36,548 bases of DNA from Gonapodya prolifera JEL478. Its lineage: Eukaryota > Monoblepharomycota > Monoblepharidomycetes > Monoblepharidales > Gonapodyaceae. A program made the translations under genes and the position numbers. Under the pieces are notes generated by a model. The model was not told the origin of the DNA, ran no database searches, and saw only the letters and a program-made list of their open reading frames with translations. Where the stretch lies: contig KQ965897.1 of the NCBI GenBank assembly GCA_001574975.1, positions 1 to 36,548 on the forward strand, read 5' to 3'. Below are positions 10,475-19,639 of this stretch, piece after piece (position 1 is the stretch's first letter; every line of letters begins with the position of its first letter).

Positions 10475-10903
10475 TTAAATAGTGCCTCGCACAATAAAAC
10501 TTTTATCAAATGAACGCACCGAAGTGACAGGGGGGGATGGGGTTAGAGTGAGCGTCTTCTGTCCAGCCGGCAAGTGAGTCGGGGGCATTTGAGATGGCTG
10601 ACTTGCCCGTGATGGTTTAATGCCCGGTGGAGGCTGTACGGGCTTCTCGACACGTCCATTGCGGTATGGTCCAGAAGCAATGGGTGTGCGGCACGCATTG
10701 ATGACCTTCCCGACAATGTTTTTCGCGGCGGCGATGGGCGATTGCGCGGGGGGAATCGCCTTCTGCGATTGGACGTCACGCGATGCCGTTTTCGAACCAT
10801 CCGGTGGACGGTTCCGCGGCGGGATGACTTTTGGGGTCGATCGCCGGAGGAAATTGAGGTGAGATTGACGAGATTGGAGTGCTGGGCGAAGGTTGTCGGC
10901 CAT
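10475..10903 (-). CDS. Proline-rich disordered protein, hypothetical
   Basis: From the ATG at 10903 (MADNLRPALQSRQSH) the frame encodes 142 aa rich in Pro, Ser, Arg and Lys (for example STPKVIPPRNRPPDGSK and KPVQPPPGIKPS), with no transmembrane segment or Cys pattern. Low complexity suggests an intrinsically disordered, basic, perhaps nucleic-acid-binding protein. The frame is open upstream to 10987, but only through a non-ATG start. It is divergent from the 11089 gene. No family is recognised. Confidence 0.45.
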   Translation of the reverse strand: MADNLRPALQSRQSHLNFLRRSTPKVIPPRNRPPDGSKTASRDVQSQKAIPPAQSPIAAAKNIVGKVINACRTPIASGPYRNGRVEKPVQPPPGIKPSRASQPSQMPPTHLPAGQKTLTLTPSPPVTSVRSFDKSFIVRGTI

Positions 10904-11088
10904 TGATTCTGATAGCCCGTGTGGATTGCTTGTGGAGTTGTTGGGAAATGGCACAATGAATTGCGGCGCTGTGCTCGAGCCACCCAACCTGTGCCCCAGA
11001 CGCAGACTTTTAATTCCCCAAATTTTATCTGGACCTGATTGTAATCACAGATTCTCTTGAAAAGAGACAGAGACACGCAAGACCAAAT

Positions 11089-11540
11089 ATGCTCAGATGG
11101 GATTTGGTGCCAGTTGGTAAAACACGCTATGGAAGATTCTTGGCTGCACCAAGAAGAGAAATATCTTTTGAAATGTTTCCCAAGTACAGATACTGCGACA
11201 AGGAGGTGCATTTGATGGAGAAATGGTTGAATTCAATATACAACGACGATGAAAAGAATATGTTGGACGAAGCAATCTTCCCCCATGAGTGGAAAGCCGT
11301 TGTAGCATTTGACGAACGTTGTCTCGATATGGCAGCACACTTCACGTCGGAAGAGAGCTTGGATCAATTGAAGATGTTGTCATCAAACGAGCGACAAAGA
11401 AAATGGACCCTGGAACGACCTGGCGACAATTTGTTCAGTGGCTGTCTGAAGGACCAACGTATGGCTATTTTGAAGGCCTAACGTTTCTTCAGCTTGATCA
11501 CAACAACGTTCCAGTGTACAATATTCATTGGGGAACGTAG
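11089..11540 (+). CDS. Hypothetical protein in two frames
   Basis: The ATG at 11089 opens a frame that reads like protein for about 80 codons (MLRWDLVPVGKTRYGRF, later PHEWKAVVAFDERCLDM). A second frame reads better from about 11345 to the stop at 11540 (TTWRQFVQWLSEG, PVYNIHWGT). The two differ by one base, so one gene of about 150 aa with a frameshift near 11310-11345 is likely. I do not recognise it. A divergent short spacer separates it from the proline-rich ORF. Confidence 0.4.
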
Positions 11541-11675
11541 ACAGCACGAAGTGTAGTCGGTAGAGTACAGGTGTTAACCCTGACGAAGAATAAAAACCAA
11601 AGTTGGCGTGAACGTATCCTCTTCTTGAACGAGTAATATAACCCCTAAACAAAAAATTTTCAAAACCAGGTGGTA

Positions 11676-11941
11676 ATGGACGACCCTCGCTACATCAGCG
11701 CGCTGAATGCGTCAATCGATGAAAGCTTAGAAAGAGAGCGTACAGAAAAGGCGAGTAACGTTTTGATTTCGATTCGGCATCTCTGTATGACATCGCTCGG
11801 AAAACGGCAGATTCTTCGTTTTCCTTTGCTATTCCTGCCGCAATGCGAGACGATGTCCCCAGGGTGGGGGTGTGTCAGCATTGGGACAGAATTTGTATGG
11901 CACTTGCAAATCACATCCGAATCTGTTACTTTCAGCCATAG
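11676..11941 (+). CDS. Small hypothetical protein, frameshifted at a T run
   Basis: The ATG at 11676 gives MDDPRYISALNASIDESLE, a helical N-terminus. At TTTT (11761-11764) the better-reading frame moves by one base and continues as FDFDSASLYDIARKTADSS to a stop at 11939-11941, about 88 aa in total. The alternative is the uninterrupted frame to 12041, which becomes less protein-like. No family is recognised. It converges with the beta-rich protein on the other strand. Confidence 0.4.
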
Positions 11942-12024
11942 CTGTTTGAAAATGCAAACGACTGGAACCCAATCACAATTTGTTATGCTAGTTGTAAGTA
12001 CGAGCAACAGACCGTCCGTTTCCA

Positions 12025-12513
12025 TCAGAAATCGCAACTGAGGCCTGAAGACAGAGTGAATGCTCCCAAAGAGTATGTAGTAGCCACAGTTGGTGCTACC
12101 ACATAAGTGTTTGCATATGTTGTGTCTTGAGAAGCTAAGAGGGATATCCTCTTTTCTGTCAATGGTGCAAGTCCAGATTTTGTGTAGAGACCAGACAATA
12201 CCGATGCTGCAGAAGTTCCCAAATTCGACAACCGAACGTCAGTGGAAATTAACCAGGTTCCTGCACTGGGAATAGGTACTGACAGAAGTGGTGTGACTGA
12301 ATTTGTCAATGTGATGGTAGTCGGTGTCAGCACCACAATATTTGGAGCACCTCCAGGTAAATTCAACCTGTTTGCCCATAGTTCTTGACCTGAAATATCT
12401 CCAGCCACCTGTAATGCCGCTCCAACCCCTCCACTCACGGCGCTACGTGAGCTAGTCATAGCAATAGATTCTGTGTTGATATGACCACCCTGTAAAAATT
12501 GGAAAAATTCCAT
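12025..12513 (-). CDS. C1q/fibre-like beta-sandwich protein (virus structural candidate)
   Basis: A 162-aa intronless ORF with ATG at 12513. A Gly/Ala/Ser-rich N-terminus is followed by alternating hydrophobic strands (NIVVLTPTTITLT, PSAGTWLISTDVRLSNLG, VLSGLYTKSG, TTYANTYVVAP, TTYSLGAFTLS). The SAGTWLISTDV signature is typical of C1q/TNF-like jelly rolls and phage or viral fibre heads, where this strand follows the trimer core. Such small beta modules occur in giant viruses, and a surface or capsid-decoration role is inferred. There is no signal peptide. It is divergent from the ankyrin gene, with an AT-rich shared spacer. Confidence 0.5.
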   Translation of the reverse strand: MEFFQFLQGGHINTESIAMTSSRSAVSGGVGAALQVAGDISGQELWANRLNLPGGAPNIVVLTPTTITLTNSVTPLLSVPIPSAGTWLISTDVRLSNLGTSAASVLSGLYTKSGLAPLTEKRISLLASQDTTYANTYVVAPTVATTYSLGAFTLSSGLSCDF

Positions 12514-12633
12514 ACTTCAAGTCATATTAGAAAAAAATGTAATTTCATGTCATTCATGATCAATCTGAAATCCAAATATGTGTCTATTTGTTTGTTGGTT
12601 TGTTTATCACCAAGCACTTTTTGTTTGTTCACT

Positions 12634-12642
12634 TATATATAA
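12634..12642 (+). promoter_or_regulatory. TATA box of the ankyrin gene
   Basis: TATATATAA lies about 32 bp upstream of the ATG at 12674 in an AT-rich spacer. Its position implies a very short 5' leader. It supports choosing the ATG at 12674 rather than an upstream non-ATG start in the same frame. Confidence 0.5.
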
Positions 12643-12673
12643 GCAGACCACAAAAAGCACTTCAGCATCAAAA

Positions 12674-13930
12674 ATGTCAGAGTATGAGCTCGCTCCCACC
12701 GGTACTGGAAGCCTTACAGTCATTTTTGACCACAGATCACGGATGTGGGATGGACCGTTTCCAGACGTCGTGTGGCTTATGATATCGCCTTACCTTCATA
12801 AATATAGACTTGGTCTCCCAACCGGTGCACTTAACAGGAGATTGTACCGTATATTAGGACATCCGAAACACATAGCGTTGAGGATGATTGGAAAGGCTAA
12901 CAGCAATGACTGCTGCATTCACCATTTTATGAATGAACTTGAACAAGCAGTCGATGAATCGCCTGAAGTTGCAGTTTATTATTTGATGATAGAGAGCTAC
13001 CGCCCATGGGTATTTTGTTATTGTAATGGAAACTGTGTGATGTGGACACGCGGGATTCTACAACGTCTTATTGAATTGCGAGCTTCTCCAAAAGTGATTG
13101 TTGGAGTGGCATGTGAACTGGGAAATGCCGAGATTGTCCGTGCACATAGTATTATTGGATTGACTGAAGGTGTGGGCGAAGATGACACTATTGTTCGTGC
13201 TTCATACTGGGGTCATGTTGATATAGTTGCAGAACTTATTACTCAGACAGAGGATGAGGGCAAGATTGAAGCCATCGTAGCGGCATGCCAAAGGGGGCAT
13301 ATAGACGTATTGAAATATCTTGCAAAATATGTCGAGCGTGGATTATTTGATGAGGTGTCACCGTCATGTGGTAACACAACGCTTTATCTCGCAATACACA
13401 ACGGTCATCGAGATATTGTTGAGCTTCTTCTTGAAGAATGTGAAGTATCAGTTTACCGTGACTACCTTGTTGATGCCGGATACTTGGGGGACATTGAAAT
13501 TTTCGACCTTGAATGGGAGTATGGTGACATGACTTTCGATGATTGGGATATCAACGAATTAGTCCACGGCGTCACAGCGTTATCGGCTGCTATTGCGCAT
13601 GGTAATCTGGATCTTGCCGAATATTTGATCGATGGTTATGATGCAGATATACACGCCCATAACGAGGATGCATTGAGCAAGGTGACGGATGTTGGACTGA
13701 TGTTTCTATTGAAACGCGGAGCCGACCCAAACGGTGGAGAGAAACGTGGTGCGATTTTGCAAGAGAGAGCAAAATTCGGAAGATTGCAAGATGTGAAGAC
13801 TTTGGAACAATTTGGTGGCGACCTTACGTTAATAGATGTAATGGTCGTACGAAGCATGCTACAGGACAAAGATAGAAAAGAGTCTGTTCTCAGAGTTTTA
13901 GAGTACTTGGAGTCAAAAAACATTGTTTAG
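12674..13930 (+). CDS. Ankyrin-repeat protein with F-box-like N-terminus
   Basis: 418 aa from the ATG after the TATA box. Residues about 20-60 (PFPDVVWLMISPYLHKYRL) look like a diverged F-box. From about residue 150 come degenerate ankyrin repeats (GHVDIVAELI, GHIDVLKYLA, GHRDIVELLLEE, GNLDLAEYLID), at least five or six copies. Giant viruses and poxviruses carry many ANK/F-box proteins that act as substrate adaptors for cellular ubiquitin ligases; here that is inference from architecture. The gene is intronless, in frame throughout and noticeably AT-rich compared with the right part of the window. Confidence 0.8.
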   Translation: MSEYELAPTGTGSLTVIFDHRSRMWDGPFPDVVWLMISPYLHKYRLGLPTGALNRRLYRILGHPKHIALRMIGKANSNDCCIHHFMNELEQAVDESPEVAVYYLMIESYRPWVFCYCNGNCVMWTRGILQRLIELRASPKVIVGVACELGNAEIVRAHSIIGLTEGVGEDDTIVRASYWGHVDIVAELITQTEDEGKIEAIVAACQRGHIDVLKYLAKYVERGLFDEVSPSCGNTTLYLAIHNGHRDIVELLLEECEVSVYRDYLVDAGYLGDIEIFDLEWEYGDMTFDDWDINELVHGVTALSAAIAHGNLDLAEYLIDGYDADIHAHNEDALSKVTDVGLMFLLKRGADPNGGEKRGAILQERAKFGRLQDVKTLEQFGGDLTLIDVMVVRSMLQDKDRKESVLRVLEYLESKNIV

Positions 13931-14115
13931 ACTATTTCCCAAATTGTTGCGACGTCGACATTTGAGCTATATGTCTAGTAAACACTGCTTGCATCTCCGA
14001 ATAAGCGAAACCGCGAGACATTATTGATGGAGGAACAAACCACGAAAAAGTGAGACATGCCGCCCATAACCCACTCCGACAACTAACCACAATCCACAGC
14101 TCAAACTCTTAAACC

Positions 14116-15741
14116 ATGATGCCATGTGAGCAATCATGACATTGGGGATTCGAATCACTGGGTTTCAAGGGATATTGCGGTCGACAGCTCGTTACTCCCC
14201 AAAGCGGCGCAAAGTTTTCGCAGCCATCCAACCTTTGGCAAACACCTTCCTTGTTTTGTGGATATCGTTTTCGCCAATCAGGACTATGAGCATTCGCGAC
14301 CAGGACCGAATTGCAATTCAAGATTCGAACTGCCAGGATTCGCCGACTATCCCAATTACCTGGGTAATGTCTGCGTATCTCTCCTCGAGGAGTTTGAAGA
14401 AGCGAGAGTACCTATCGAAGAGCTCAGACGAGGCAATAAGTTCGCCACTTTTATGGAACACCAATCGCAAACATGGGCGAGGCGTCGTGTCGTTGACACC
14501 AGAACGGTCATGGTGCGGTCACTTGCAACACATATACCCAACCCTAATCTGTCGCGTCACCAGGAGTCTCCATCTGGAGTGTGTGCTTGAGTTCGAGTCG
14601 GTGCAGCCACAAAAGTCTGGGTTCGCTGGAACGGACGGACTTAGCCACCTCTCACAGCAGAAGAGGAATTGGATTATTTGGAACGGCTTCCCAGATTCAT
14701 CACGGACTATATCGAACGTGACACAGGGGCTCGAATAGTTGCCGTTCCGCGGGAAATTGAAGTGTGGAGGGCAAGTCCATCCATGACGGCTCAGCAAATC
14801 ACACAGGTACTTCAATTTCCCAAAGTAACGACGCACTACGGAGTTGAGATGTGGCTTAAGGAGAAGTGCATGCCGGACAAGGGGGAAGTTCAAGGACCAC
14901 GTGTTCTCTATCACGAACCTGAAAACTTCTCCCGAACCCATCACTTTGATTTCAGTCGGTGGCATGATCTTGAAGAAGTTACATTTGGATGGGGCAACGT
15001 TCGCATACAGACGCAGGTCCAAGACCTCGTGGGACTTCCAAATCTACGAAAACTCTCAATCTCTGGGGAAAGTACACTTGGTATCTCGGAAGATAAGTGA
15101 GTACCCATACTTGTTTGGAACAAGCGGTCCTGATACTATCGCTAGCACTCCCGTTCAGGAGCGGCCTTCTCAATACTTTACGTTTGCTAACGACTCTCAA
15201 GTCACTTCAAATCCCGAACTGGTACCGGCGGGAGGATGCAGAACTTCCACCCGAATATGAAGAGTTTCACAGTCTTCCTGGATATCTTCCGTTGTTGGAA
15301 GAGTTTGGACCCGTCTTTGTGGTTTCGGGAGTATTCAACGAGACTGTCCAAAGGAACAGGGCGGCGTACAATCGGATTCGATATGTATCTGCTGCGACGA
15401 ATCATAGGGAAATCGGAACGTTCTGGAGCAATCTGAACGACGCGTTTCCAAATGTGCGGAGCGTCAGTGCGACGGTGGAGGGCTTCGAAGATATGTGGAA
15501 AGATTCGGACAAACGGCGGCGTTTGCGCGCAGGCATGCGAGAAGCAGTGAAGGCCTTGAAATCTTTGGTAGTGAGAACCCCTCAGAGAGTGAGGATGATC
15601 TGTATACGGGTGAGAACCGGTTTCGACTCACCCAAGAAGTTCACATCGTGGTTACAGGAAGCGATACGGGGGTCTGTTCGTGCGGAGCTCGGTTTGAAGT
15701 GTACGCAACAGTATGAAATTTATGTAGACGAGGATTGTTGA
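14116..15741 (+). pseudogene. F-box/LRR-like fungal protein, spliced and frame-disrupted
   Basis: A coding signal runs through the region but changes frame several times. An N-terminal stretch (ILRSTARYSPKRRKVFAAIQ) resembles the beginning of fungal F-box proteins. The middle (NYLGNVCVSLLEEFEEARVP) is in another frame. The part from about 14655 (EEELDYLERLPRFITDYIE) to 15096 is joined by a clear 62-nt intron (15097-15158, GTGAGT..GTTCAG) to an exon ending at 15741. Across that junction the leucine-rich text is continuous (SGLLNTLRLLTTLKSLQI), consistent with leucine-rich repeats. It is either a decaying gene or one hit by several sequencing indels. The intron marks it as a nuclear fungal-type gene. 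Confidence 0.5.
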
Positions 15742-16544
15742 CAGTTGTTTGTGTCTTTGATATTTGAGATTCTAGCTTTGAACCTTGTTCGTTTTCAACA
15801 GCTGTGGTCATTAGCGTGCAGGGGCTGTGAGGTTGCGTGACCCCTTTTCACCACGACTATCTTCTTCGAAAGAACTCCCCCAACGATGACACGGTCATTA
15901 AGGCTGCGATTGAAAAATTTCAAACCCTGATCATGGTGAGTGGTGCGCACCGTTCTGTGACGTCAGACAACCTCGAAGCGTCGACAAAAGACCGGTCCTA
16001 GTTTTGCAGACATGGCTCTCGTGCCTGGGCACGTTCTGGGAAGGGTCGTTATGGCCACTCCCACATCTCTTTGAGCTCTTTACAGTGTTGCTGACCTTCA
16101 CCTTTTGTTTTAGGCTCTCCCTCTTCTACTTCCCTCTCCCTCAGAACCACCTGCTCTTTATCTCATGGTCACATTTTTGGAACAGAATTTGCACAGAGTA
16201 CTTCAATTCAAATTATGATAGTACACAAGAAAACGAAACTCTCCACTCGACACGACGACTCTTCCAACAGAAAACTTTAAGTCGAGCTAAAAGTCCAATA
16301 GACCACTTTCAGGATGCCCATTTTCATATTTCCGCTCGCGATTACCACCGTCAATTAACCTCGACTATTGTCATTGGGTGCTCCGTAATTACCGGTCCTG
16401 GAGGACGCCGACGGGGGAACAATCTGTTGAACGTGTCCCTGACGAATACTGTGACAAGACAGATGCCAGTTGCAGAATGAATTCTGAAGGAATGACTGAG
16501 GGTCAACCTTCCAACGGATGATTGAGGTGGCACATCGTTGGAAC
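15742..16544. other. Long intergenic stretch, no supported gene
   Basis: About 800 bp. An open frame at 16004-16480 is rich in Leu, Phe and His with no recognisable domain and is unlikely to be real. T/C-rich tracts near 16070-16150 are visible, but no repeats. Confidence 0.5.
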
Positions 16545-16898
16545 TCACATGCGGGCACTGACTGTCTCTATACCAAGGTGCTTAACGAGTAGCACCATCA
16601 AAAGGTAAAAAACCGCGGCTCCGCCCAGTTTTCGCTCCGATGATGTTGTGACGAGCGCGAGTCCTTGGACAAACGCTTCGCGCTGGTGTTGCGCGACAAG
16701 AACGGCAGCTGTCTGTTGTTGTTGAGCGACAAGAACAGCAGCTGTCTGCTGTTGCTGTGCTACTTGAACATTCGCCTGCGCGTTTATGTAATTCGTCGCG
16801 ACTCCCGCGACGTGCTCTCCGACAGAGTTGATGATGTTGGCTTGATGGCCGAGAAAGACGGCCATCGGAAGGTTGCCGAGCGCTGGCAGAATCTCCAT
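16545..16898 (-). CDS. Small membrane protein with Gln-rich tandem repeat
   Basis: The ATG at 16898 (MEILPALGNLPMAVFLGHQ) gives 117 aa: a helical N-terminus, a repeated VAQQQQTAAVL unit (two full copies and part of a third), then a C-terminal hydrophobic segment (GGAAVFYLLMVLLVKHLG) and a short tail. This is the layout of a tail-anchored protein with a helical stalk. The open frame continues upstream to 17210, but the amino acid composition there looks non-coding. It may belong with the minus-strand cluster of virus-like genes upstream. No family is recognised. Confidence 0.45.
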   Translation of the reverse strand: MEILPALGNLPMAVFLGHQANIINSVGEHVAGVATNYINAQANVQVAQQQQTAAVLVAQQQQTAAVLVAQHQREAFVQGLALVTTSSERKLGGAAVFYLLMVLLVKHLGIETVSARM

Positions 16899-17212
16899 GA
16901 ATAAACTTTGATTCGGGTGTTGCTTTTCGCAAGAGAGGGAGAGATGCCTTTTATGGACGTGCCAGCTGTCTGCTATGCCCGTAGCTTTGCCCATAGCGCG
17001 ATCTTGCTTGAAACATGCAACCTCGGCAGAACTCTGTTCTATAGAGGGCAGGGGCAAGGATGCGACCAAGAGAGCGTCGATCGGTCGGAGGTTTACTGTG
17101 GTCACAAGTGGCTGGGACGAGCGCTTAGGTTCGCTTGGTTTTAGTATGTGCCTCAATGAGCGTTCCATGTGGCTTCGGTAATGAGAATTGTGTATGAGAG
17201 CAATGTGCATGA

Positions 17213-18312
17213 CTACAGATTATTCCAATCGTCATTGCTATCGTAGGTGCTGTCATCAAATGTAGGTTCTTGTTGTTGCTGTGGTGGTCGATTTTGTCTC
17301 CAGAACCATGGTTTTTTGCGTTTTTTGACATGGTCATCTTCAGAATCGCTGTCATCAGAATCACTGATATTATATTCAATAACACGCTGTCTTTTGGTCC
17401 CATGGTTTTCAAAACTAGGGGGAGATGGAAGGCGGAAACCTGCGAATCTAGCAAAGCAGTCGGCGTCACTCTTAACGAAACGAACATCGACATTTTTCTG
17501 ACGGAGCTTGTTTATCATGGATATATGCTTGGGGGATATTCTTGAATCAACAAAAACAACCATGATTCCTTTGACCTTACTGAAGTCTGCAACAAGGGAT
17601 TTTACATTGTTGGTTTTCAACAAAGACCCCACCACAACCAGTGCATCTGGTCTCTGCAAAATGTCCTCCCTGACTGCTTCCATCAAACTAGCAGAGAATT
17701 CTTCCTGGTCAGCATGTCTGTATAGGACAACATCAGGCATGAGAACACCTTTGCCGTCTAGCTTCCTCAAAGTTTTGGTGCCAGAGACGCAAGGTATTCT
17801 TGCCTGCGTCTCACATCCGAGACACGGAGGTCTATTGTAGATGTATCATTCCATGGTGTTACCTCTTTACATGATGTACAGCGCCGTCTGTTCAATGATC
17901 CATGCATTTTGTACAACTTATTTTTACCCAAGTGGTCTTTTCCCAAGTGAAGTTTCTCTGCAATACCATCTATGTTGGTTGCGTAGAGACGTAGTAGACG
18001 ATTTAAATTTGCAAGTTTCTCTACCCAATAATGTACAGTTGTGAGTTTTGCATTCATTGACACTTCCTTCATTTTTGACATTGTTTGAAGATGATGTTCC
18101 ACACCGGCCAGGTTACTTAGATTGCTGTACAACATAGCGTCTTTCAGGCTTTGTGTATATCTGCTGTTGTTATGAAATGTTGGTATTCCACTCGCTTCTG
18201 ACGCACCAGCTCCAAACAAAAGAACTTTATTTTTTGCAGAAAGTTCCATTACAAGTTTATCAAACACAGAATTTGAGAGATCGCATATCACTGTGATCCT
18301 TTTACCAAACAT
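17213..18312 (-). CDS. Sirtuin (SIR2-family NAD-dependent deacylase), frameshifted in zinc module
   Basis: The ATG at 18312 (MFGKRITVICDL) leads to the NAD-binding motif GAGASEASGIPTF, ATNIDGIAEKLHL, and the catalytic-His motif KMHGSL followed by the first zinc pair CTSC. The second pair CLGC, then GVLMPDVVLY and ALVVVGSLLKTNNVKSL, lie in a frame one base away; the change falls beside GG at 17829-17830. With one extra base the protein is continuous and about 366 aa. The C-terminus is an acidic/basic tail (SDSDDSDSEDD then KKRKKP) with a possible nuclear signal. Sirtuins remove acyl groups from lysines using NAD+. It starts 54 bp after the Cys-repeat gene on the same strand. The family is certain; activity depends on the frameshift. 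Confidence 0.9.
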
Positions 18313-18365
18313 GTCAATGATCCAAAAAAATAAAAGCACAATATTTGGAATTGAAGTTTCACATT

Positions 18366-19196
18366 TTATTGTCCTGGGACATGACATACATAATTACCAT
18401 CTGATTGTTGAACCCAATAACCTCCATTTGGACATGTTGCACATGCTTCTCTGTGGTCTGGTGAAACATAATACCCATCTGTACCTTTGCTATACACATA
18501 TTTACCAGAACATGTCCCCACTCTTGCTTGGCATACATATGCTCCATTGTACAATATCATTGATTTTCCAGACCCACAACTACTACACGTCTCAGATCCA
18601 TCAGAGGCAGCCCAGTTGTTTCCTGACTTGTTATAAGTTTTACTTGATGCTCCAGCACAAATAGCAGATACAACTGGAGTATTTGTGGTTGGTGTAGTTC
18701 CTCCTCCTCCAGGACTTCTGCAAACGAAGCCACCATCAGTTCTGTCTGCAAAGTAATATGGTGATGGACAACTTGAACAGCTGACAGCCCCATCTGAGCT
18801 GGTATATGTTCCTGACAAGTTTTTGTAATATATTTTCGAAGTATTGCATGACCCCACACTAGACACACTGAATGCTGATGCAATTGATGGAAACCATGTT
18901 GCACATTGCCAAAGCTTAAAGTTGGATTTATCATTATTTGTTAACATTCCAGCTTGGTAATGAGCATTTATGCCATCACAGGTCATTGCATCCATCCCAC
19001 CTCCTGATGGTGGATTGGATGAAGATGAGGGCAATGGGGATGAAGACGAGGGCAATGGGGAGGATGAGGGTGATGAGGCAGATTCCCAATTCAAAATACT
19101 CAAAATCCCTATTCCGCCTCCAGCTAAGATACACACAAAAGAAAATATCAAGCCACATGCAATAAGGAGAACATAGATCATTTCAGAACAACTCAT
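18366..19196 (-). CDS. Membrane-anchored Cys-repeat surface protein
   Basis: 276 aa starting MSCSEMIYVLLIACGLIF. Residues about 6-36 form one transmembrane segment or signal anchor. A Ser/Pro linker follows (PSSSSPLPSSSS), then an ectodomain with three similar modules of pattern C-x2-C-x(14-16)-C (CSSCPSPYYFADRTDGGFVC, CSSCGSGKSM.., CATCPNGGYW..). Several N-x-S/T sites are present. The layout is that of a type II surface glycoprotein. Neighbours on both sides are a small anchored protein and a sirtuin, and a glycosyltransferase lies two genes upstream, so a virion or cell-surface role is plausible. No named family is assigned. Confidence 0.75.
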   Translation of the reverse strand: MSCSEMIYVLLIACGLIFSFVCILAGGGIGILSILNWESASSPSSSPLPSSSSPLPSSSSNPPSGGGMDAMTCDGINAHYQAGMLTNNDKSNFKLWQCATWFPSIASAFSVSSVGSCNTSKIYYKNLSGTYTSSDGAVSCSSCPSPYYFADRTDGGFVCRSPGGGGTTPTTNTPVVSAICAGASSKTYNKSGNNWAASDGSETCSSCGSGKSMILYNGAYVCQARVGTCSGKYVYSKGTDGYYVSPDHREACATCPNGGYWVQQSDGNYVCHVPGQ

Positions 19197-19238
19197 GGTG
19201 TTTATTTGGAAACATAAATGACTTAAATAATTTCAGAA

Positions 19239-19585
19239 TTAAAAAAGGGATTGAATTGTTTGAAAAGAAGCACATGATCCAATAATTCTATAAATGCTCT
19301 CCCGCTTGATGTGGGAAATCCACTTGTTTGCAATGCTCCAGCCCCACACTTTGTTTTTCTTGTTGGGGTCCTTCACATGATCTGATTGAGGGGTTACAAA
19401 GCTTGATCTATCAGAAGTACCCCAATCATCATGACCACAATGTTTCCAATTGCTGAGGCAAGATACTAGGAAGTTGGAACCAAAGTGCTTCTCTTTTGCA
19501 TAAACACGTCCGCCATCAAAACCAAGACAAACAGGAAGAGTACCATATACTTCGCAACTCCCTGTCTACCAACAAAAAACCTCAT
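19239..19585 (-). CDS. Small single-pass membrane protein with Cys ectodomain, frameshifted
   Basis: The ATG at 19585 (MRFFVGRQGVAKYMVLFLF) encodes a membrane segment. Immediately after it the frame stops, but a frame one base away continues in a convincing ectodomain (FGSNFLVSCLSNWKHCGHDD, WGWSIANKWISHIK) to the stop at 19239-19241. The switch lies at a four-base run (19494-19497); one more base there joins the two as about 115 aa. Layout (short N-terminus, membrane anchor, Cys-containing outside) parallels the larger gene 43 bp downstream. Unknown family. Confidence 0.45.
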
Positions 19586-19639
19586 CCTGATCGCAACCAG
19601 CAAACCAATAAGGAAATGCACGAGACACCAAAAATTGAT

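Noticed and set aside
10543-11211. Minus-strand 222-codon ORF
   Set aside because: Shadow of the proline-rich ORF and of the 11089 gene on the other strand; no domain, mixed composition.
16004-16480. 158-codon plus-strand ORF
   Set aside because: Leu/Phe/His-rich low-quality translation from a pyrimidine-rich tract, no domain, overlaps other equally poor frames.
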